Positions 12,412 through 26,955 of a DNA stretch of 64,000 nt are shown here, one piece after another. Under the pieces are notes generated by a model, which worked only from the letters and a program-made list of their open reading frames with translations, ran no database searches and had not been told where the DNA came from. This stretch comes from Helopsaltes ochotensis (taxonomy: Eukaryota > Chordata > Aves > Passeriformes > Locustellidae): positions 458,981 to 522,980 of the forward strand of contig VXBM01000341.1 in the NCBI GenBank assembly GCA_013400155.1, given 5' to 3'. A program made the position numbers and the translations under genes. Each line of letters begins with the position of its first letter. The first letter of the stretch is position 1.

Positions 12412-15400
12412 AGAATTGTTTGTGGAGAGATATTTGGGTTTGCAATGAGTGAGGAGGAAATGCCTTACCAGGGAAACATGGCAAAGTAAAGTGACTCAGT
12501 AAAAGTTGATGTTGAATCCATTTTAGGTGGTATTATATCAGTTGCTGAAATAAAGAAAAGACAGAAAAGTGAAGGAATTAGATAAACCAGTGCATCTGTT
12601 TCTCTCTGAGCTGGGTGGAGAATTGCTGCTGTCTTGTGGGATAATGCACTGCCCTGTCCAAGAGAGATTTGTGACGCTCAGTAGCTGTCACTCTTTCCCA
12701 ACAAACTGTGGGAAGGAAAAGTCATATTATCTGCCACTCAAACCCTGGACTGGGTCCTAGGGTCACAGGGGGAAAACTCATATCTCTTTTGATTTTTTTA
12801 TTAATATCATTTGTGTGTAAAATGTACCTCTCCTGAATTGCTATATCCATCATGAGCTGGGATAAGGCAATGTTATAAAAAAAAAATCTTTATTTTGTAA
12901 GATGGAATAATTAAATCACCAGATTTGAAACATTGTCATTTCTCTTTGTAGGTAAATTCATCATGAAGCTTGAAATAAATATTTTAAAACAATTTTGTTA
13001 GTCAAACACTATCAAAACAAGTAATTTTAATGCTTCTTCATTTAAATATATTGTTTTCAAAGATTTTCTTTCATCAAAAACCCCAAAACAGTTAATGAGA
13101 AACTGTGCCCTGCCTGTATGAAGTTTGATGGGTTAGTGAAGGAGGCAGTCAGCCCCTGGGGATTTGATTCTATACAGAAAATGGATATCTTGTGTTCTCT
13201 GCTATTATTTATGATTTAATTAGTAGGCAGAAAAGGCTTTTTCTCCCTCCAGATCCCCTCACCCTGCCCCAGTTTTTCACTGATTATGCAAGTCAGAACC
13301 TGAGAAAACAAGTTGTCTAGGTGATATGCAGTATAATAGATTTACAAACTTATTCAGGCCCATCAATAATGACTTTTCTAAGGCTTTAGAGTTCCTTCAT
13401 AATAGGGTTGGAAAACATAATACTGTGCTTTCCCTGACTGAAGTAATAATTGTCCTGGCTGCTCTGCCTGCTAAAGTTAATTTCTTCCAGGGTGTTAGTG
13501 GCAGCAGGAAAGACAACAGGCAGAGACTAATGCCTTTACAATGTGCTCCAGGCTGGGAGTGTCAGGAGCGGTGTGGCTCAAGGATTGGGTTTTACTGGGA
13601 AATATTGATGGATCCTGGTGAATTTGATGTTTAGGGAACAACCAGAGAAGCATGAGGGTGTGCAGGTGTTTGATCAGCGTCGTGCAGATTTGACCAGTGT
13701 GTTCCATGGATGGCGTATCTAGCCCTGACCTCACCAAAGGCAGTTCTAATGCCAAGTGCAGATGCTGCCCATCACTGTCACTCTACTTGGCCTTAAAATA
13801 GCAAGAACTCTGTGATTTGGTGCTGTGCTGAATGGAGGCCCAGGGAAGTGGGTTGACAAATAGCTGCCCGAATCAGGCAGCTGGGCTCAGGCAGGGACAA
13901 ACTGTACAGTGAAAAAGAGTGGCTGAGGCAGCCTGAGCTGCACCACTGCTGCTCTGGCTTCTCGTGTGCTGCTGGCTTGCTGAAGGATGTAGTTCTGATC
14001 CGCAGACAGAAAAGATGTAATTGCAAACTGGGCTCTGTGTGGGATGCTGTGGTTCTCCTAAATAATTTTTTGTAGGGTTCTGCAATCTTGCTCCATAGTG
14101 CTGGCTTCTCTACTCATTCTAAGGTGAAAAATAGCATTGCAGGCTGGCAGATGTACCAATTCTACTTGAACTTTTCCCCTTGGCTTAGCTGGGACTGCAT
14201 CTCCAGCCCTGCATGAGGTTTCTTTTGCTGCCTGACTCTTTAAAAGCGGAAAATAACCAAGCAATCTCTTGCTTGCAGAGATTTGAGAGGATCCTGTAGT
14301 AGCTTCTAGCCTACTAGTTCTGTATGGATATACGTCAGCAGAAATTGTCATAGAAAATAAAAATATCTGGACTAGAAATTAGGAAAAACTGTTCAAAATA
14401 TAATTATCATCCTTATCCTGCAAACTCTCCTGGGCTTGTGAAATGGCCACTGAGTTAGCACAGCTCACTTCTGTAGCTGTCCTAGATGTTATTGTTCTTC
14501 AAATGACAACAAAAAAATCAGAAAATTACTTCTTCTTGTGACTTCTGGAGCTCCTGCCTCTGACCATGTGAGCAGCTTGCAGTGCTGAAGGCAAGTAATG
14601 AAGCAGCACTTCTGGATGCCTAGTGAGCACCTCATGGAATATTGCAGTGATGACAGAGCCACAGGAAAAAAATGAAAATAATAATCTAAAATAAGTGACT
14701 GATGTTAAAGACTGCATTGAAACAATATCAGAAGTAACAGATGCTGGGGTAAGAAAAGCCACAAGTAGTGGGTGGGAGAAAAAAAAAAGAGCACTGGAAG
14801 GGTACAGAAGAACAGAAATTTCTTAGTAGAATGCAAGAAAAAAGATAATTGATGGTGATACACAAGGTGAAGAGGACAGGATGATTTGCAAATGCAACAA
14901 AAGCAACATTAACAATCTGGCACCCTCTGAAAACTAAACATGTCTTTTAGACATTAAGGATGCAAAAAAAGAAAAAAAAACCACGGAAGGAGAGTGGGGA
15001 AAGAGTGAATTAAGAGCTATTAGATCCTGCTATAAAATAGTTTAATCCTTAGTTACACATATTCAAGAGTCCATGGGGTCATAAAAACCAGCAAGAAGTT
15101 TCTCTAAAATTTAGATGTGCCTTAACTGACTTGAGCAGGTCAAAAGCTATTCACTTCTGTGGTATTAACAACTTGAAGCTGAAGTTTGATCTTCATCAGG
15201 TTGAAACTGATGTGTCTTATGGAAGAGAGCAGAACAGCTGGTGCTTTACAGTGTCCTGATATCCCTGTGATGGAGATAGTCAGTCACATTTGACTGAAAG
15301 TTCTTGGGACACTTCCAGCATGAAAAAGGAGTGAGGATGCACCTCACAAGCAGATCAGGATGTGCAGAGAAAAAAATGGGTCACAGACTTGGACACCAGA

Positions 15401-17125
15401 TTGATGCCTAAAATAGGATGTCATTTAGAGGTCTTCAAGTGCACAGACTAATCTGTCTGTAGAGAACTTGAGTCTTCTGCTGGAAGAAGGGAAAAATATT
15501 AACTTGTTAGAATACTTGCTGACTTTTTGACCCGTGTAAGGTTCATTTACAGCAGTGGGGACTGAACACTCTGCTACCTGTAGTCTCAAATAGTTGAGTG
15601 GATCACTTTATTCTGACTAGTCTGAACATGGAGAATTGTTCTGAAAAAAGTAGAAATTCAGCTTGCAACTGGATGACATTTTGGCAGAAAAACCCCAAAA
15701 TCTCTCCTTTGTCAGAGCTGACAAGTACATTGGTCTGCAAAAAATGCAGGGAAACAAGGCAAATTGTTTCCCAGCTCCCATCAATAGCTTAGTTGGATTA
15801 TACAAAAGCTTTGTAAAAGAAGTGTAACAACTCTAATCATGTAAAGGAAAGCAGGAATGTTTTTGTCATAATTTTTAGTAGTTCATTGGCCTGACCTCTT
15901 TGTAGGCAATGGAAAATTCCATTTTGACTCTGGTAGAATATGCATCAAATTAAGTGACTAAATACCATTAAGACATAAAGTGCCTGACAAATCAGAGTAT
16001 TGATAAAAGACCTGAAGCATTTACTGAACCTTTTTTTGAACCAAGGTCATATGTAATCTTTTGGCTTAAATTCCTGGGAAAGTCTTGGGGTAAATGCAAT
16101 GGAAGACACCCATACTTAAAAAAAAAGGAAATGTTGATAATTTTACTAGGACACTCTAAATTTCAGTTAATTGTTTTGTTACTTTTTTTTTTGTGTTGTG
16201 TTTTGAAGTCTGACACTGTTACTGTTACTGGAGTCTTGGGTGTTATTCCTTCTTCTCATGAGGAATAAGATTAATTATTCCAGTTGCACTGAAAAGGGCC
16301 CTTTAAATTGGTTGCTGTGGCATCCTGCAAACCATGCCTTTGTGCAAATTCTTGAGCCTGTATGCCCGATTCCAGAGTCAAGAATCTGAAAATCACAGTA
16401 ACAAATCAGTATTTGTATATCTGTGGTCATGGTCAGGTGAAATTTGAGAATACCTGAGGTTTTTGGGAGATACTGATATAACTTGCAGAGTGCTCCAGAC
16501 AAATGCTCCTGGTGTGCTGTGGGAAAAGGATGCTGTTGGGCTTAACAAAGCAACTGAAATGTGTTAATTTGAGGGCTAATTCTTGCAAATATTTTATTTG
16601 TCTGAATTTGATTAATTAAAAAATGCCTTGCAAAAAATATAAATGTTAGCTTTTGAGGATATCTCGTAACAATTTTTTCTGACTGGGGTTTAGTTGTGAA
16701 TTTCTTCTTGCTTTTCTTTTCCAAAAATTCTCTTTCTCTTAATTATTGGGATAAAAAAGGGAGAAATCAAACACAAAACACGTGCTGCTGATATTGCAAG
16801 GAGTGAGCTGGATCTCTTTAAATGTCATGGAGGCTTTCTGTCCTTGAGCCACAAAATATTTGAGCAAATAGATCATGCTAGCTCAGCTCAACAAACCTGT
16901 GCTAATGTGGCACTGGGGCTGACACAAAGGAGGGGTCTGTAAAGGCCATAAACATCAGTTTATCTGTGTCTATCTGTGAACTCTCTCTCCCCTGAGATTG
17001 CTTTTCCACCCTAAAGACTTGGGAAATGTTTGAAATCTATTTTGACTTGGGGTCACAATAGGAGCAGTTGGGAGTAACTAACCTTTCCCTTTTTTGTGAG
17101 ACTTGCGGCCCATAACTGGGTAATT
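12412..17125. other. Unannotated DNA, purine-rich at 14.74-15.01 kb
   Basis: No gene is supported. About 14740-15010 is strongly purine-rich on the plus strand, with A runs near 14781 and 14957-14979; it may be the decayed remains of an old retroelement, but no family is recognised. Short A and T runs recur at about 16120 and 16185. Confidence 0.5.
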
Positions 17126-17140
17126 CCCTTTAGGGGGCGG
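17126..17140 (+). promoter_or_regulatory. CTCF-like motif
   Basis: The sequence CCCTTTAGGGGGCGG fits 12 of 14 positions of the vertebrate CTCF core (CCASYAGRKGGCRS), including the AGGGGGCG centre. It sits in a locally GC-richer patch. A single motif match without binding data is weak evidence, and a GC-box factor would also accept GGGGGCGGG. Confidence 0.25.
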
Positions 17141-20100
17141 GAGTTGCTCCCCTGTTGCCTGGGGTGGGATGTCCCTCCTGAGCTTTCTGTTGCTTTCTGG
17201 CCATTGCCTTGCGAATGCTGCTTCAGCTGAAGCTGTTCAGCTGTGCTCACATAACTGCTGCAGGCTTTTATCCTCTGAATGTTGCTACCATTTTTTCCTT
17301 TCTTGGATTTAACAAATCATCTCGTTTAAATCTTTCATTTAGGAGCTTTCTCATGTAGCAGTGACACATTTCTGCGGCTTTATGGAGGAGAAATGCAGTG
17401 GAGAAGAGAACCACAGAGAGTCAACAATGACACCAAATAAAACCATAATCATCATCCCATAATTATCATACTCCTTCATCCAAGCAATGATTGAATTGCA
17501 TTCCAGAACCTCAGGAAATGAAGCTTTCAATAATTTATTCTGGTTTTGGGCTTCCTTTTGAGATGATAAAGCAGTTTCTAACTGCTGTGTGTGTTCACGG
17601 GATGGTTGCAGGTAGTGAGCTGCTCATCTCTAGTCAGCCGCTGCTCAGAGGGGAATTATTGCCTGAAGATATTAATGTGTTCTATGATCCTGTCCCAGTT
17701 CTTGTAGCTGGTGTTGTTTATTCTTTTCCTGTTCTGCTTCCCCACCACCTCTCCCACCTTGTCTCTCAGGTGCAATGCAGTTCCCTTCCTGCAGCAGAGT
17801 GGTACTGGGAGAATTTCCAGGGACTTCCTGCAGGATTCTTTTTGAGTTCTGAAGCAACAACGTTTCCTTCTAGACTGATAATAAAACCTTTTTACTTTGG
17901 ACCTATGCTGCAGTTGTCCTGATAAGAAAAAGAAATGCAAACCTCACCAACAACAGCAATGGCTGGTGTTCTCCATTTGCTATATCTTTTGCCTGGGATG
18001 TTTCTGCTCAGAGATGGTATTTAAAAGTGACTCTTTGTTACATCATCCAAGCTGATTCAATTTCTCCTTGACTAGATCAAGTCTGATTTTTCTCTGCTGC
18101 TTCTTCTATCACCACACTTTGTAGAGGGGGAAAGTGCAGAGTCCATGGAGAATTTAAAAAATAAAATTCGAGAAATTGCTCTGCTTATTATCTCATCTTC
18201 ATCTTTTGTTCTCTGAGTAGAAAAAGCTTTTCCCTGCCTCTTATATGTGGATATAAGAGTACGAAAATAAGTGCAGGTACTTGATGTCAATTATAGTCAT
18301 ACTATTTAAATGCAAATTCTGTTTTTGTCAGGCAGATCCAATAAGATGAATAGAGGGCATTTATGTAAATAAGCATATTGTAATAGGACAATGAAGTATT
18401 TGTAATTTTGGTTGTTAGCATTTCCCTTTCTCCCAGAGGATGAGTTGACTAGGTTTTTAGGAACACAGGTGAGGGATGGGAGTGGCACTTGACATTCACT
18501 GTTTGGGATAAAATTGTATTGAGGCTGCAGACTGAAACAAATCAGGTTCATTAGAAGCCCAGCAAAAGAAATGGCTTGTGATTTCTCATTAGCAACATGC
18601 AAATAGGAAAACTGTAGGGAAGCAATGCAATGTCAACCTTCAGAGACATGAAACAAAGATGATTTTTAGAGTATAATAACACTTTACTTTTTTAGAGTTG
18701 GGAGGTTTTTTCCCCCCTCTTTGGATATTTATTGTTAATATACCCAGTAACAGCCATAAGAATTGAATCATTCTTGTACACACTGCCTGTGTATGCCAAG
18801 CAAACTACTTCCATACTGGAAGATAAAATTAGTTTTAACATAATTGCACCACTAATGAAATATCAAGAGAATTCAGATGTTTAGGTCTACTTTATTCAGC
18901 ATAGCACCCAAGCTCCGTCCATACTCAATAGAGACCAAATGATACCTCCAGGGAGACTTGGAGTGGAACAAATTTCTCTCTAGATGTTCTCTATTTCCAT
19001 AGGTTATGGAAAAAATCTGGATTAGTTGTGTAATTTAGATACCTATCGAATTAACATAGGAAGAGGAATTGAATCCCAAAGGGCTTTGTAGCAGGTCTTG
19101 CTGCTGTAAAAGTCAGCATACATGGAGTTGGGTTACATGGGCTTCCAGTGGCAGCAGTCTGGGATTCAGTTTTATTATGGTGGAATTCCCTCTGAAATTA
19201 GTAATTAGGGGTTTCTTCAGCACAAATAAGGTAATTCTATCTTTTTTTAGAGAATAAATCAAGGCAGGAGATTAATTGGCTGTTTGTACTCTGTAAAATA
19301 GTAGATGTAAACCACATCAAAAGGAGTTACTGATGTCATCTTTTACTGCTATCCCAAGGTGTATCACCTAATCCACCATACAGTACTTCAGGTTTGCACT
19401 TGACCTTTTGAAAAACTTTATTTTTTTCTAGGTTCTTAAAAATGTATTGTAGCACCATGGGATTGGGAGGAATAATGGTAATTGCTACTTAAAATCAATC
19501 ATGATTTTGCATTATATTTTTTTGCAAATATTTGATGCCTTGAATGTCACCACCCTGCTCCTGGAAACAGGTGATTGACCTGAATTTTGGTATCAATGTA
19601 ATTTCAGATATTGCAGGCTGGACGTAGCCTATAAAATCTCAGCGTTATTTTAGGGAGGACCAATGTTAACCATGTGAGTGGTCTGACTACAAACCTGGTG
19701 TTGTGTCCCTGCACCTGGTTTAGCTGTGCCATTGGAGAGTTTATGAAGCTGAGATACCACTGCACTCTGGCCATTTACATAACACACAGCACTGTGTCTG
19801 TAACGATTGGAGTGTGGCTGGCAGTGGTTGTTACTGACCATGAGCAATGTTAGACCACTCCAGCAGCAGGGTAGGACTCCACTTTCTTATTCTGACCTTC
19901 TGTATGTGCTCCATATATGAGAGACCAAGTCAATGACTTATGCAACCAAATTCTTTTGATCTGCCTCCCTTATAGGAAGAGTTTCCTTTATATTGAGACT
20001 CCGATGCTTCAAAGACACTGTGTCTAGTACTGCTTTCCTCTCTTTGAAATGGAAAATTGGCTCCAAGAGTTCTGTCTGGAGGTACAAGGCACTACTCTGG

Positions 20101-23100
20101 ATTAAAAATGTCCATTCATTTTGGGAACTGATGAATTTGATGTAATTTTCACTGGCAGATTTGGATGCGTCATGTGGCTGCTCCAGCATGTAAAACCTCT
20201 TTCCCATCTCATTTGCTTAGTAGGTAAAGGCCAGTTTTTTTAAAAAATTCTGTACATAGAATGAGAACATAATGTATCTTTCTAACCTCTGAGGACTGAA
20301 TAAGCCTTAAAGTTCTGAAACTTTTTTCTGCTTTGTTCTGAAAAGAACTGTCTGATAGAATTTGCTATAGAAGTAAAAAGTAAATTTTACCATATTTCAG
20401 TTATAGAAGCAGGCTGATGGCTCAGTAGAGATACAAAAGGGAGGTAATTTCTTCTAAACTACACAGAGATTTAGAATAATTGTTACGCTGTCCTATTGTG
20501 TTACATTCTATCTGAATTTTCTGTGATGGTATGCTGAATAAATAACTTGCAGAAAATAATCCATCTGGCAGTTCTGGCTCCCTGCATCTCTTCCTGGAAT
20601 ATCTACAGCTATGTTGTAACTTTTTCAAACTAATTACCAGAACTGTGTTATGAATGTTTATAGCTAATTGAGAGACTCTGTTGTATTCTAGGTTTGTCAT
20701 CTTCTAGATATTTGAAATGTGCCTGGTAAGCCTCAACTGCTGAAAAGTGTGCTATAAGAACACGTCAGGAAGATGACCATGACCACTCTCTTGGTAGCAA
20801 TGGATAAAGAGAACACAAAAGTGCTTAAGGGAACTTTTTTCCTGATGTTCACCCGCTGCTTCTCACAGGTGACCTAGAAATGGAATCATTCCTCAGAGAG
20901 CAGTGACAATGTTCTCACTAAACAAAACTCTCATGATCTGAAGTTCCTGGCTTTCCAAAGGCTTATCTTCACCACAAATTGTTTAAGATTGAATGTGTCA
21001 TCTTGCTGTTCATGAAAAACGATGGATTTAACTTCATAAGCCTTTGATCTACTACTAAGGAAAGTTCTTGGGCACAATTAAGTAGTTGGTTTTTTGTATA
21101 ACTTCACCATAAGGTAGAACAGTGTAGGACAGTAAGAGGAAATCGGGATTTCAGAGCCTGTTTCATACTGTGTCATGTTGCCCCTTCTTCCAGGGGTGAC
21201 AGATGTGCCTTCAGGATGTGAAATACACAATGCTCTTAATAGCTGGGCAGAGAGGAGCTGGAGAAAAGTGAGTCTGTCTTCAAGTCTCCTTAAAGATTGT
21301 TTTGTCAAGGCTTAAAGACATGCTTTACCCCAGTGCAGAGCAATAGTATTGACCAGGTGGGACAAAGTATCCTATTAGACTTAGGAACCTGGTGGAGGGA
21401 TGGGTGAAAGAAAAAAAAAATAAAAAAATGTGGAGTTGTGATGGAACTGCAAAGGAGGATGGTGTTCTTTAACCAATATTACATTTTTTCCTCTCTCTGC
21501 TTAAGTGGTTCCCGTGAACTTTCACTATGAAAAGGAAAAGGCTTCTTTGTCTGCGTCAATGTGTTGCAGCTTCCAAAAGGAGACTGAGTATATTAAAAAG
21601 TTTCCAGTCTAGTTGGAAGCTGTGCGAAGTCAAGGGTTAAAAGGTGCCCAGCCTTCCCATAGAGTCTTTGAGGTGGGCATAAGTTTAAAGCACTGTACAA
21701 GTGGAGGAACTGCAGAGCTTTCAGCCTTCCTGAAGATGGCTGTGATAAAAGACATCACATGGAATAACGTAGCAAGGCTTATTTTCTGCAGCTGAGACCT
21801 CTGTCGCATAGCTTCTGTATTTTACTGGTGGTGTTTTGTTCTAGCACAATTTAGTTGACTGCTCATTCATTTCCTAAGAGGTTTTTATGGGTTATAAGCT
21901 TAGTTTTGATTGATCTTTCTTTCTGGATCTTTTTACTATGCAGTTTTCAATCATGGGCCCCACTACTCTCATTTTATTGACAATAGTAAGCCTACAAGAG
22001 AGGATTTGGGAGGCAGTGTTTTTAATATTTAGCTGGTAATGTACATATTAATATTGTGAGATAGTTGAAGTTTGGTGATCAAAATCACCACCCTTTGGAA
22101 AAGTTCATGCTTTTCTTATAAAGATAAATTCTAATAATTCCAGGAGATGGAATGAGGACCCTTAAGAGAATTGTTTCTCAGTGGAGGCCAAATTACTTGT
22201 GAGTCTATTAGAAGAGGAGATATGAGTTGTGATATTAAAAATAGAATAGACGATGTATAACTCCAAAACGCTAACTTCCTTATTCTGCAGTATGTGAGGG
22301 AGTTTTTTTCCTCAATGATGCAAACTCAGCTCATCCCTACCATCTTGGAGCAGCTACCTTCTCCACAGCTGGTGGGACTCTCAGTGAGGGCTGAACAGAG
22401 CAAAGAGAGCTCATTTAGCTCAAACCCGTGGTAGCAGCTGTATTGTTCGGGACTAGGAAAACTTATAGTGAGCATCAGAGTGTTGTAAATGGAAGGGAGG
22501 GTTTGGATCTGCAGGTGCCAGATGATAACAAATGCATGGTAAGGGTAGCCTGCCAAATTGCTTCTCTGGCAACGGTGAGAGGCTATCCATGTGTTGGTGA
22601 CAAGGCTGCAGAGGAAACATTAGCCTGCTGCTTCCAGTCTGGGTCCAGGTCAGCTGGAGTGAGCCTCAGGTTCCCTGCACCAGTGTACCTTTTATTTAGA
22701 AGTCCCCTCTCTCTTGTGGAGCTTTCACTAGTCATTGTCATGATGCTCTAACAATACTGAGCTAAGGGTTATGGCACCCTTGGGGCTTTTTTTCTCTTCC
22801 TTTGGCCACACATGTCCACACTCAGTTCAAATGTTCACAACTGTAGAAGACATAACTCTTTGATGTGCCAGATATGGGTCACGTGAATGTTATCTGGAGC
22901 AGAGGCAGAGCAACACTGAATTACTCATTACCCATCAGTTTTTGCAGGAAGATAATGGCAATGGATCTCTTCAGTTAGTTTTACTCTCAAATTGGAAGCA
23001 CTTTTGAAATGTCTGTCCCATCAGAAGTGTTTTGGGGGAACATTCCTTGTAGTAGCAGAGAAAAGTCAGCTTTTTTGAACAAAACTGGCTAAGTTGCAGA

Positions 23101-26100
23101 ACACCAAAGGTCTCAAGATTGAGAAGAGCAGGTGGCATCAGGATCGCTGAGTTCACTTTCTGTGCTGACGTTGGAGTTCTGAAGTGGAATATGCTCAAGC
23201 TTGGCAAAAGCATTATGAACTTTCTTCACCCTCTCTAGATCTGGAAGGTGTTGTGCCTTTCACCGTGAGCTCAAGTTCTTAATTCTAGCAGTAGTCCCCA
23301 GAAGGCATGTGATGTGTGGGCCTTGAAGGATCTCTCTGAAGCTGGAGAGTTTCAACTTGTAGTCCTACTGCAGCTTTTTAGGGAAGCAGATGAAGTGTTT
23401 AGTGCTTCATCCTGTTACTTGAAGCTGTCAGCCCATGCTGCATTTCTCGGTGGATGTGAGACACAGCCACCACTGTGCTGCAGCTTTAAGATGTTGAGCT
23501 GTTGAGACTTTATGCCAAAATGTTTGTGTCACCTCACCTCTATGGCTCTTCTGGACTCTAACGTCTAACCTGTGCCCTAAGGTAGCTGGAAAGAATATTT
23601 GCAATCATCCTTGGACTGTTAAAAGAGATGCCTGATCCAGGAACCTCTCCTCTCACATATGGCAGCTTTAAAGAGATGATGGTAAGGCTGCACTATTAGG
23701 CTGCACATGAGGAAAAAAAACCTCAGTGTAAAGGAAAACAGAGGTATTATTAGAAACAAAACCTAGGACTTCTGGATTCAGTTTCTAGTTCCTGCAATTT
23801 ATAACCATACCATCAGTTCTGTGGTTGTTTTGGTAAATTGGTGTACTCCTAGCAGCTGTGGTGTGCTTTGAGACTGCAGTAAAAAGACAAGGAATAAATC
23901 CGTAACTGGCACAGTAATAGATGCAAGAAGTGGATAACATGAGGCCAAAACTTTTGTCCTCTTCCTCTTTGCTGCAGGGAGGAAAAGCCTGAAGTGTTAG
24001 GTCTGAAGGCGAGACTAGACTTGTGGACGCACAAGGAGTTCAGTGACAAGCAACAGGATTTTGCAGAAATTAGCTTTTTTCAAGTTAATCCACTTTATCA
24101 GCAGTTTGCATGCTCATAGCTTATTGCAGATTTTCTCTATATCTAGTGAAAACAGCTAGGAATTACTCTAGTGCTCCTTCAGCTGAAAGCAGCAGCCACA
24201 CTTGTGCTAGTCTCTATTTGAAGTGCAATCTTATATTAAAAATTTCCAATGTAGTAATATTTCTGCTCAGTGTCTCCTTCCTGAAGTGGCATCATTTAGT
24301 GTGTGAAAAAGAAAAGAAGGTGAAAATTAACAGCCTGTCTTGTTTGCCAACACTGTGTCTCTAACTTCCACTTTACAGATCACTCATTTATCAGACTGAG
24401 AATGAAGCATAATTTTTTTGCAGTGATGATTCAAACAACTTTCAAGGAAGACTAAAATATCTAAAACGTGAGATTTTTGTGACTGCACAGATGAAGACAG
24501 GTTTTCCTATAAAAATCCTTAACAATTCATACCTGTACCTGTAGAAGCAAGATGCTTTTGGACTTGAAGCTATGGTGACAAGGAGTTTGAGGAGAAGAGT
24601 CATTAATTCCAAGGTGGATTTATTTTTTTTCCTCCTGGTATATGGTCTAATCAGAATGTCAGCTTCTAACTGCAGTAATTTTGGTGAAGTTCTTTATAAG
24701 CCAAGGTAAACGCAATTGAAAGAGCTGACCATGTGAGTTAGAATGACTGACTACTACAAGTGATTTTTTTCTGGGCATTTAATCATATATTTTACTCATG
24801 GACATGAATCTTCCTAGTTGTTGCTGTTGCCTTGAGATGTGCAAAAGCAGTTCAAAACTTTATATACCTGCAAGTGCTTACTTCTCTGGCAAGCATGCCA
24901 CTAAAGAGACTCAAATGTCTTTGCACATCTGACTTGAAGATTTGGATGAAGATATTAATGAGTGGTTGCTCCTGAGGCTTATGCAGAGATTAGAGATTTG
25001 GTCTGAGCATTGGAATATTTCTTATATTTTATTAAGGGACAGTTCTGACAGCAAACAGCTTGTACAACTCACAGAAAAACAAGTTCTCGAAAATTGGGGA
25101 ATTACCTTCCTGAGGAACATGCTGGTACAAAACCCCAAGGCAGATGTGCCTCACAAGAAGATATTTACTGAGGACTTGCCTTGCCTCCTAGGGCCCCATT
25201 TTTCTTGTACTGACACTGTGGCCTTGCTGCTAAGTAGAAATTGTGACCAGCAACAAGAGGTGATATGAAATTAATGGTAGCAACACAGACATAACTTGCT
25301 GCTTTCATGTGAGTGTGCCAAAAATTTCTGTCAGGGGCGCTTGATATTAGTTGTACTGGTCTTGAGTGGCTGTACTAAAATTACCACTTTGCTCAGAGCT
25401 CCTTCAATCTTTTGGTATGTTTAAAAGTGAGTACAGAACAAACTTATTTCTAGAAAAAACATATTGTGGCTTTAGCTGGGTACAAGGAAACTGTTTCTAA
25501 TGTATTAGATGGTTAATGGGCTGTGTCAGGCTTGTGGGAAGTAATGCACAGAACCAAGCTCATATATCAGCTGAACTTGGACTCCAATAAAGATACTGTT
25601 GAGTAGGTTTCTGTGGTATGACTGAAATGTTTACAAACAAAATTCCTTATATGCTTTGACATGTTTCTATGGTTCAGAGATTTTACTTTAAGTGTGTTTA
25701 CTAAAGCTGTTGTTTGGCTGTGTCTGGGTGTTTTGTTGTTTCATTGGTCTTGGGCTTCTGGGCCTGTAGAGAAGTTACTGGAAGGTGTTCAGGCTGATTT
25801 TTTTTTTAAATGTCCTAGGTTGCCAAAATTACTGTCTTGTGGGAAGACGGGGAAATAAAGAAAAATGCCAATAACTTTTGAAGTTTTACTTTAATTCTAC
25901 AAATGACTGCTGTCTGACTGGAAAAGCTACTTGGAGCTATGGAGTACCTGCCCAGCCTATGGCTGTGCTGGTAGCTGGACCTTACTAAAAAGTCATTTAT
26001 CTAGTGCCACTGGAAAAAAAGCCTTAAAGCATGAGGTAGCTGAGAGCTCTGGGTGAGAGTGAATTTGTGTTGCCAAATGCCATTCTGAGGAAAATGAAGC

Positions 26101-26910
26101 AGAGAAACGTGTTTGGCAAACTTCTGTTGGGAAAGATTCAGTCCCTTTTTGGTTTTTCCCAAAGTGACCTTTGAGTTTTAAAAAAAATTAAATGGCATTT
26201 GAACAAAACACTTTGGTTTTATAAAGCATCATGTCCTACTTCAATTTTAAGTGTTTTAAGACACTTGTAAGGGCAGGTAAATGGAAGTGTAGAGCCCATA
26301 CAGACAATATTCTTGGGAAAACAGGCTTTTATTCCTGTGTGCTCTACCTATATAAATTAACATTTTCTGTGCCATAACCCACAGTTTCTCAGTGTAAACT
26401 TGTCTGGAAACTGTGAAGGTTTCAGACATTTGCAACAATGCCATTATGATAACTTTGCACATTATTATTGATTCCACTGTAAGACGGTAGGTTAGTGCCC
26501 TCCACCATTACACCAATCACTGGGAAACATAATCTGTGGGCATTAATGCAGATATGTGCTTTTCTGAGCACTTTGAGTAATCAGAGATGAAAGCTAGCAT
26601 TTCACTCCTGATCTGATTCTGAATGCTCATTTTCTTTAATAAACTAAATTAGCCCCATCTAATGCAGCTTTTTTTCCAAACACTTCTACTCAGTGGGAAG
26701 GAACTGGACAATCAAACGTCCAAGTAGGTGAATTACTGTTTTTGAGTTGGTTAACATAATCTTCTATGTTTCCTTTCTGCTTGACACAGGTACAGCCTCC
26801 ATTGCAGTGACAACCAAGTGGATGGCAGGGGTTTGGTGTTTGGGGAGAGGCAGAATAAAAAGCTCTATTTGCTCTGCTCTCTCCATCCTGACTTGGATAG
26901 CAAATGACAC
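17141..26910. other. Unannotated single-copy DNA
   Basis: Nearly 10 kb with no recognisable transposable element and no supported gene. The longest open frames, 143 codons at 17491-17922 and 108 codons at 24942-25268, begin at TTG, have no recognised domain and lack convincing splice sites, so they are treated as chance. An A-rich simple stretch lies at about 21411-21428. Confidence 0.5.
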
Positions 26911-26955
26911 TTTCCTAGTTTCAGCTGGGATAGAGTTAATTTCTTCTCAGATGGA
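26911..26955 (+). mobile_element. ERVL-like LTR relic, 5' end only
   Basis: About 45 bases resemble the start of the LTR family represented by the complete copy at 50248-50784 (read from its minus strand): the shared words include gtttcagctgggatagagtt and the following taatttcttctcag. The similarity stops at 26955, so the copy is broken right after its first bases. No internal viral sequence is present. Confidence 0.5.

Noticed and set aside
17491..17922. 143-codon plus-strand frame
   Set aside because: TTG start, no recognised domain, overlapped by open frames on the other strand.
24942..25268. 108-codon plus-strand frame with a fairly protein-like composition
   Set aside because: TTG start directly after a stop, no recognised family and no splice boundaries; conservation analysis would be needed to revive it.
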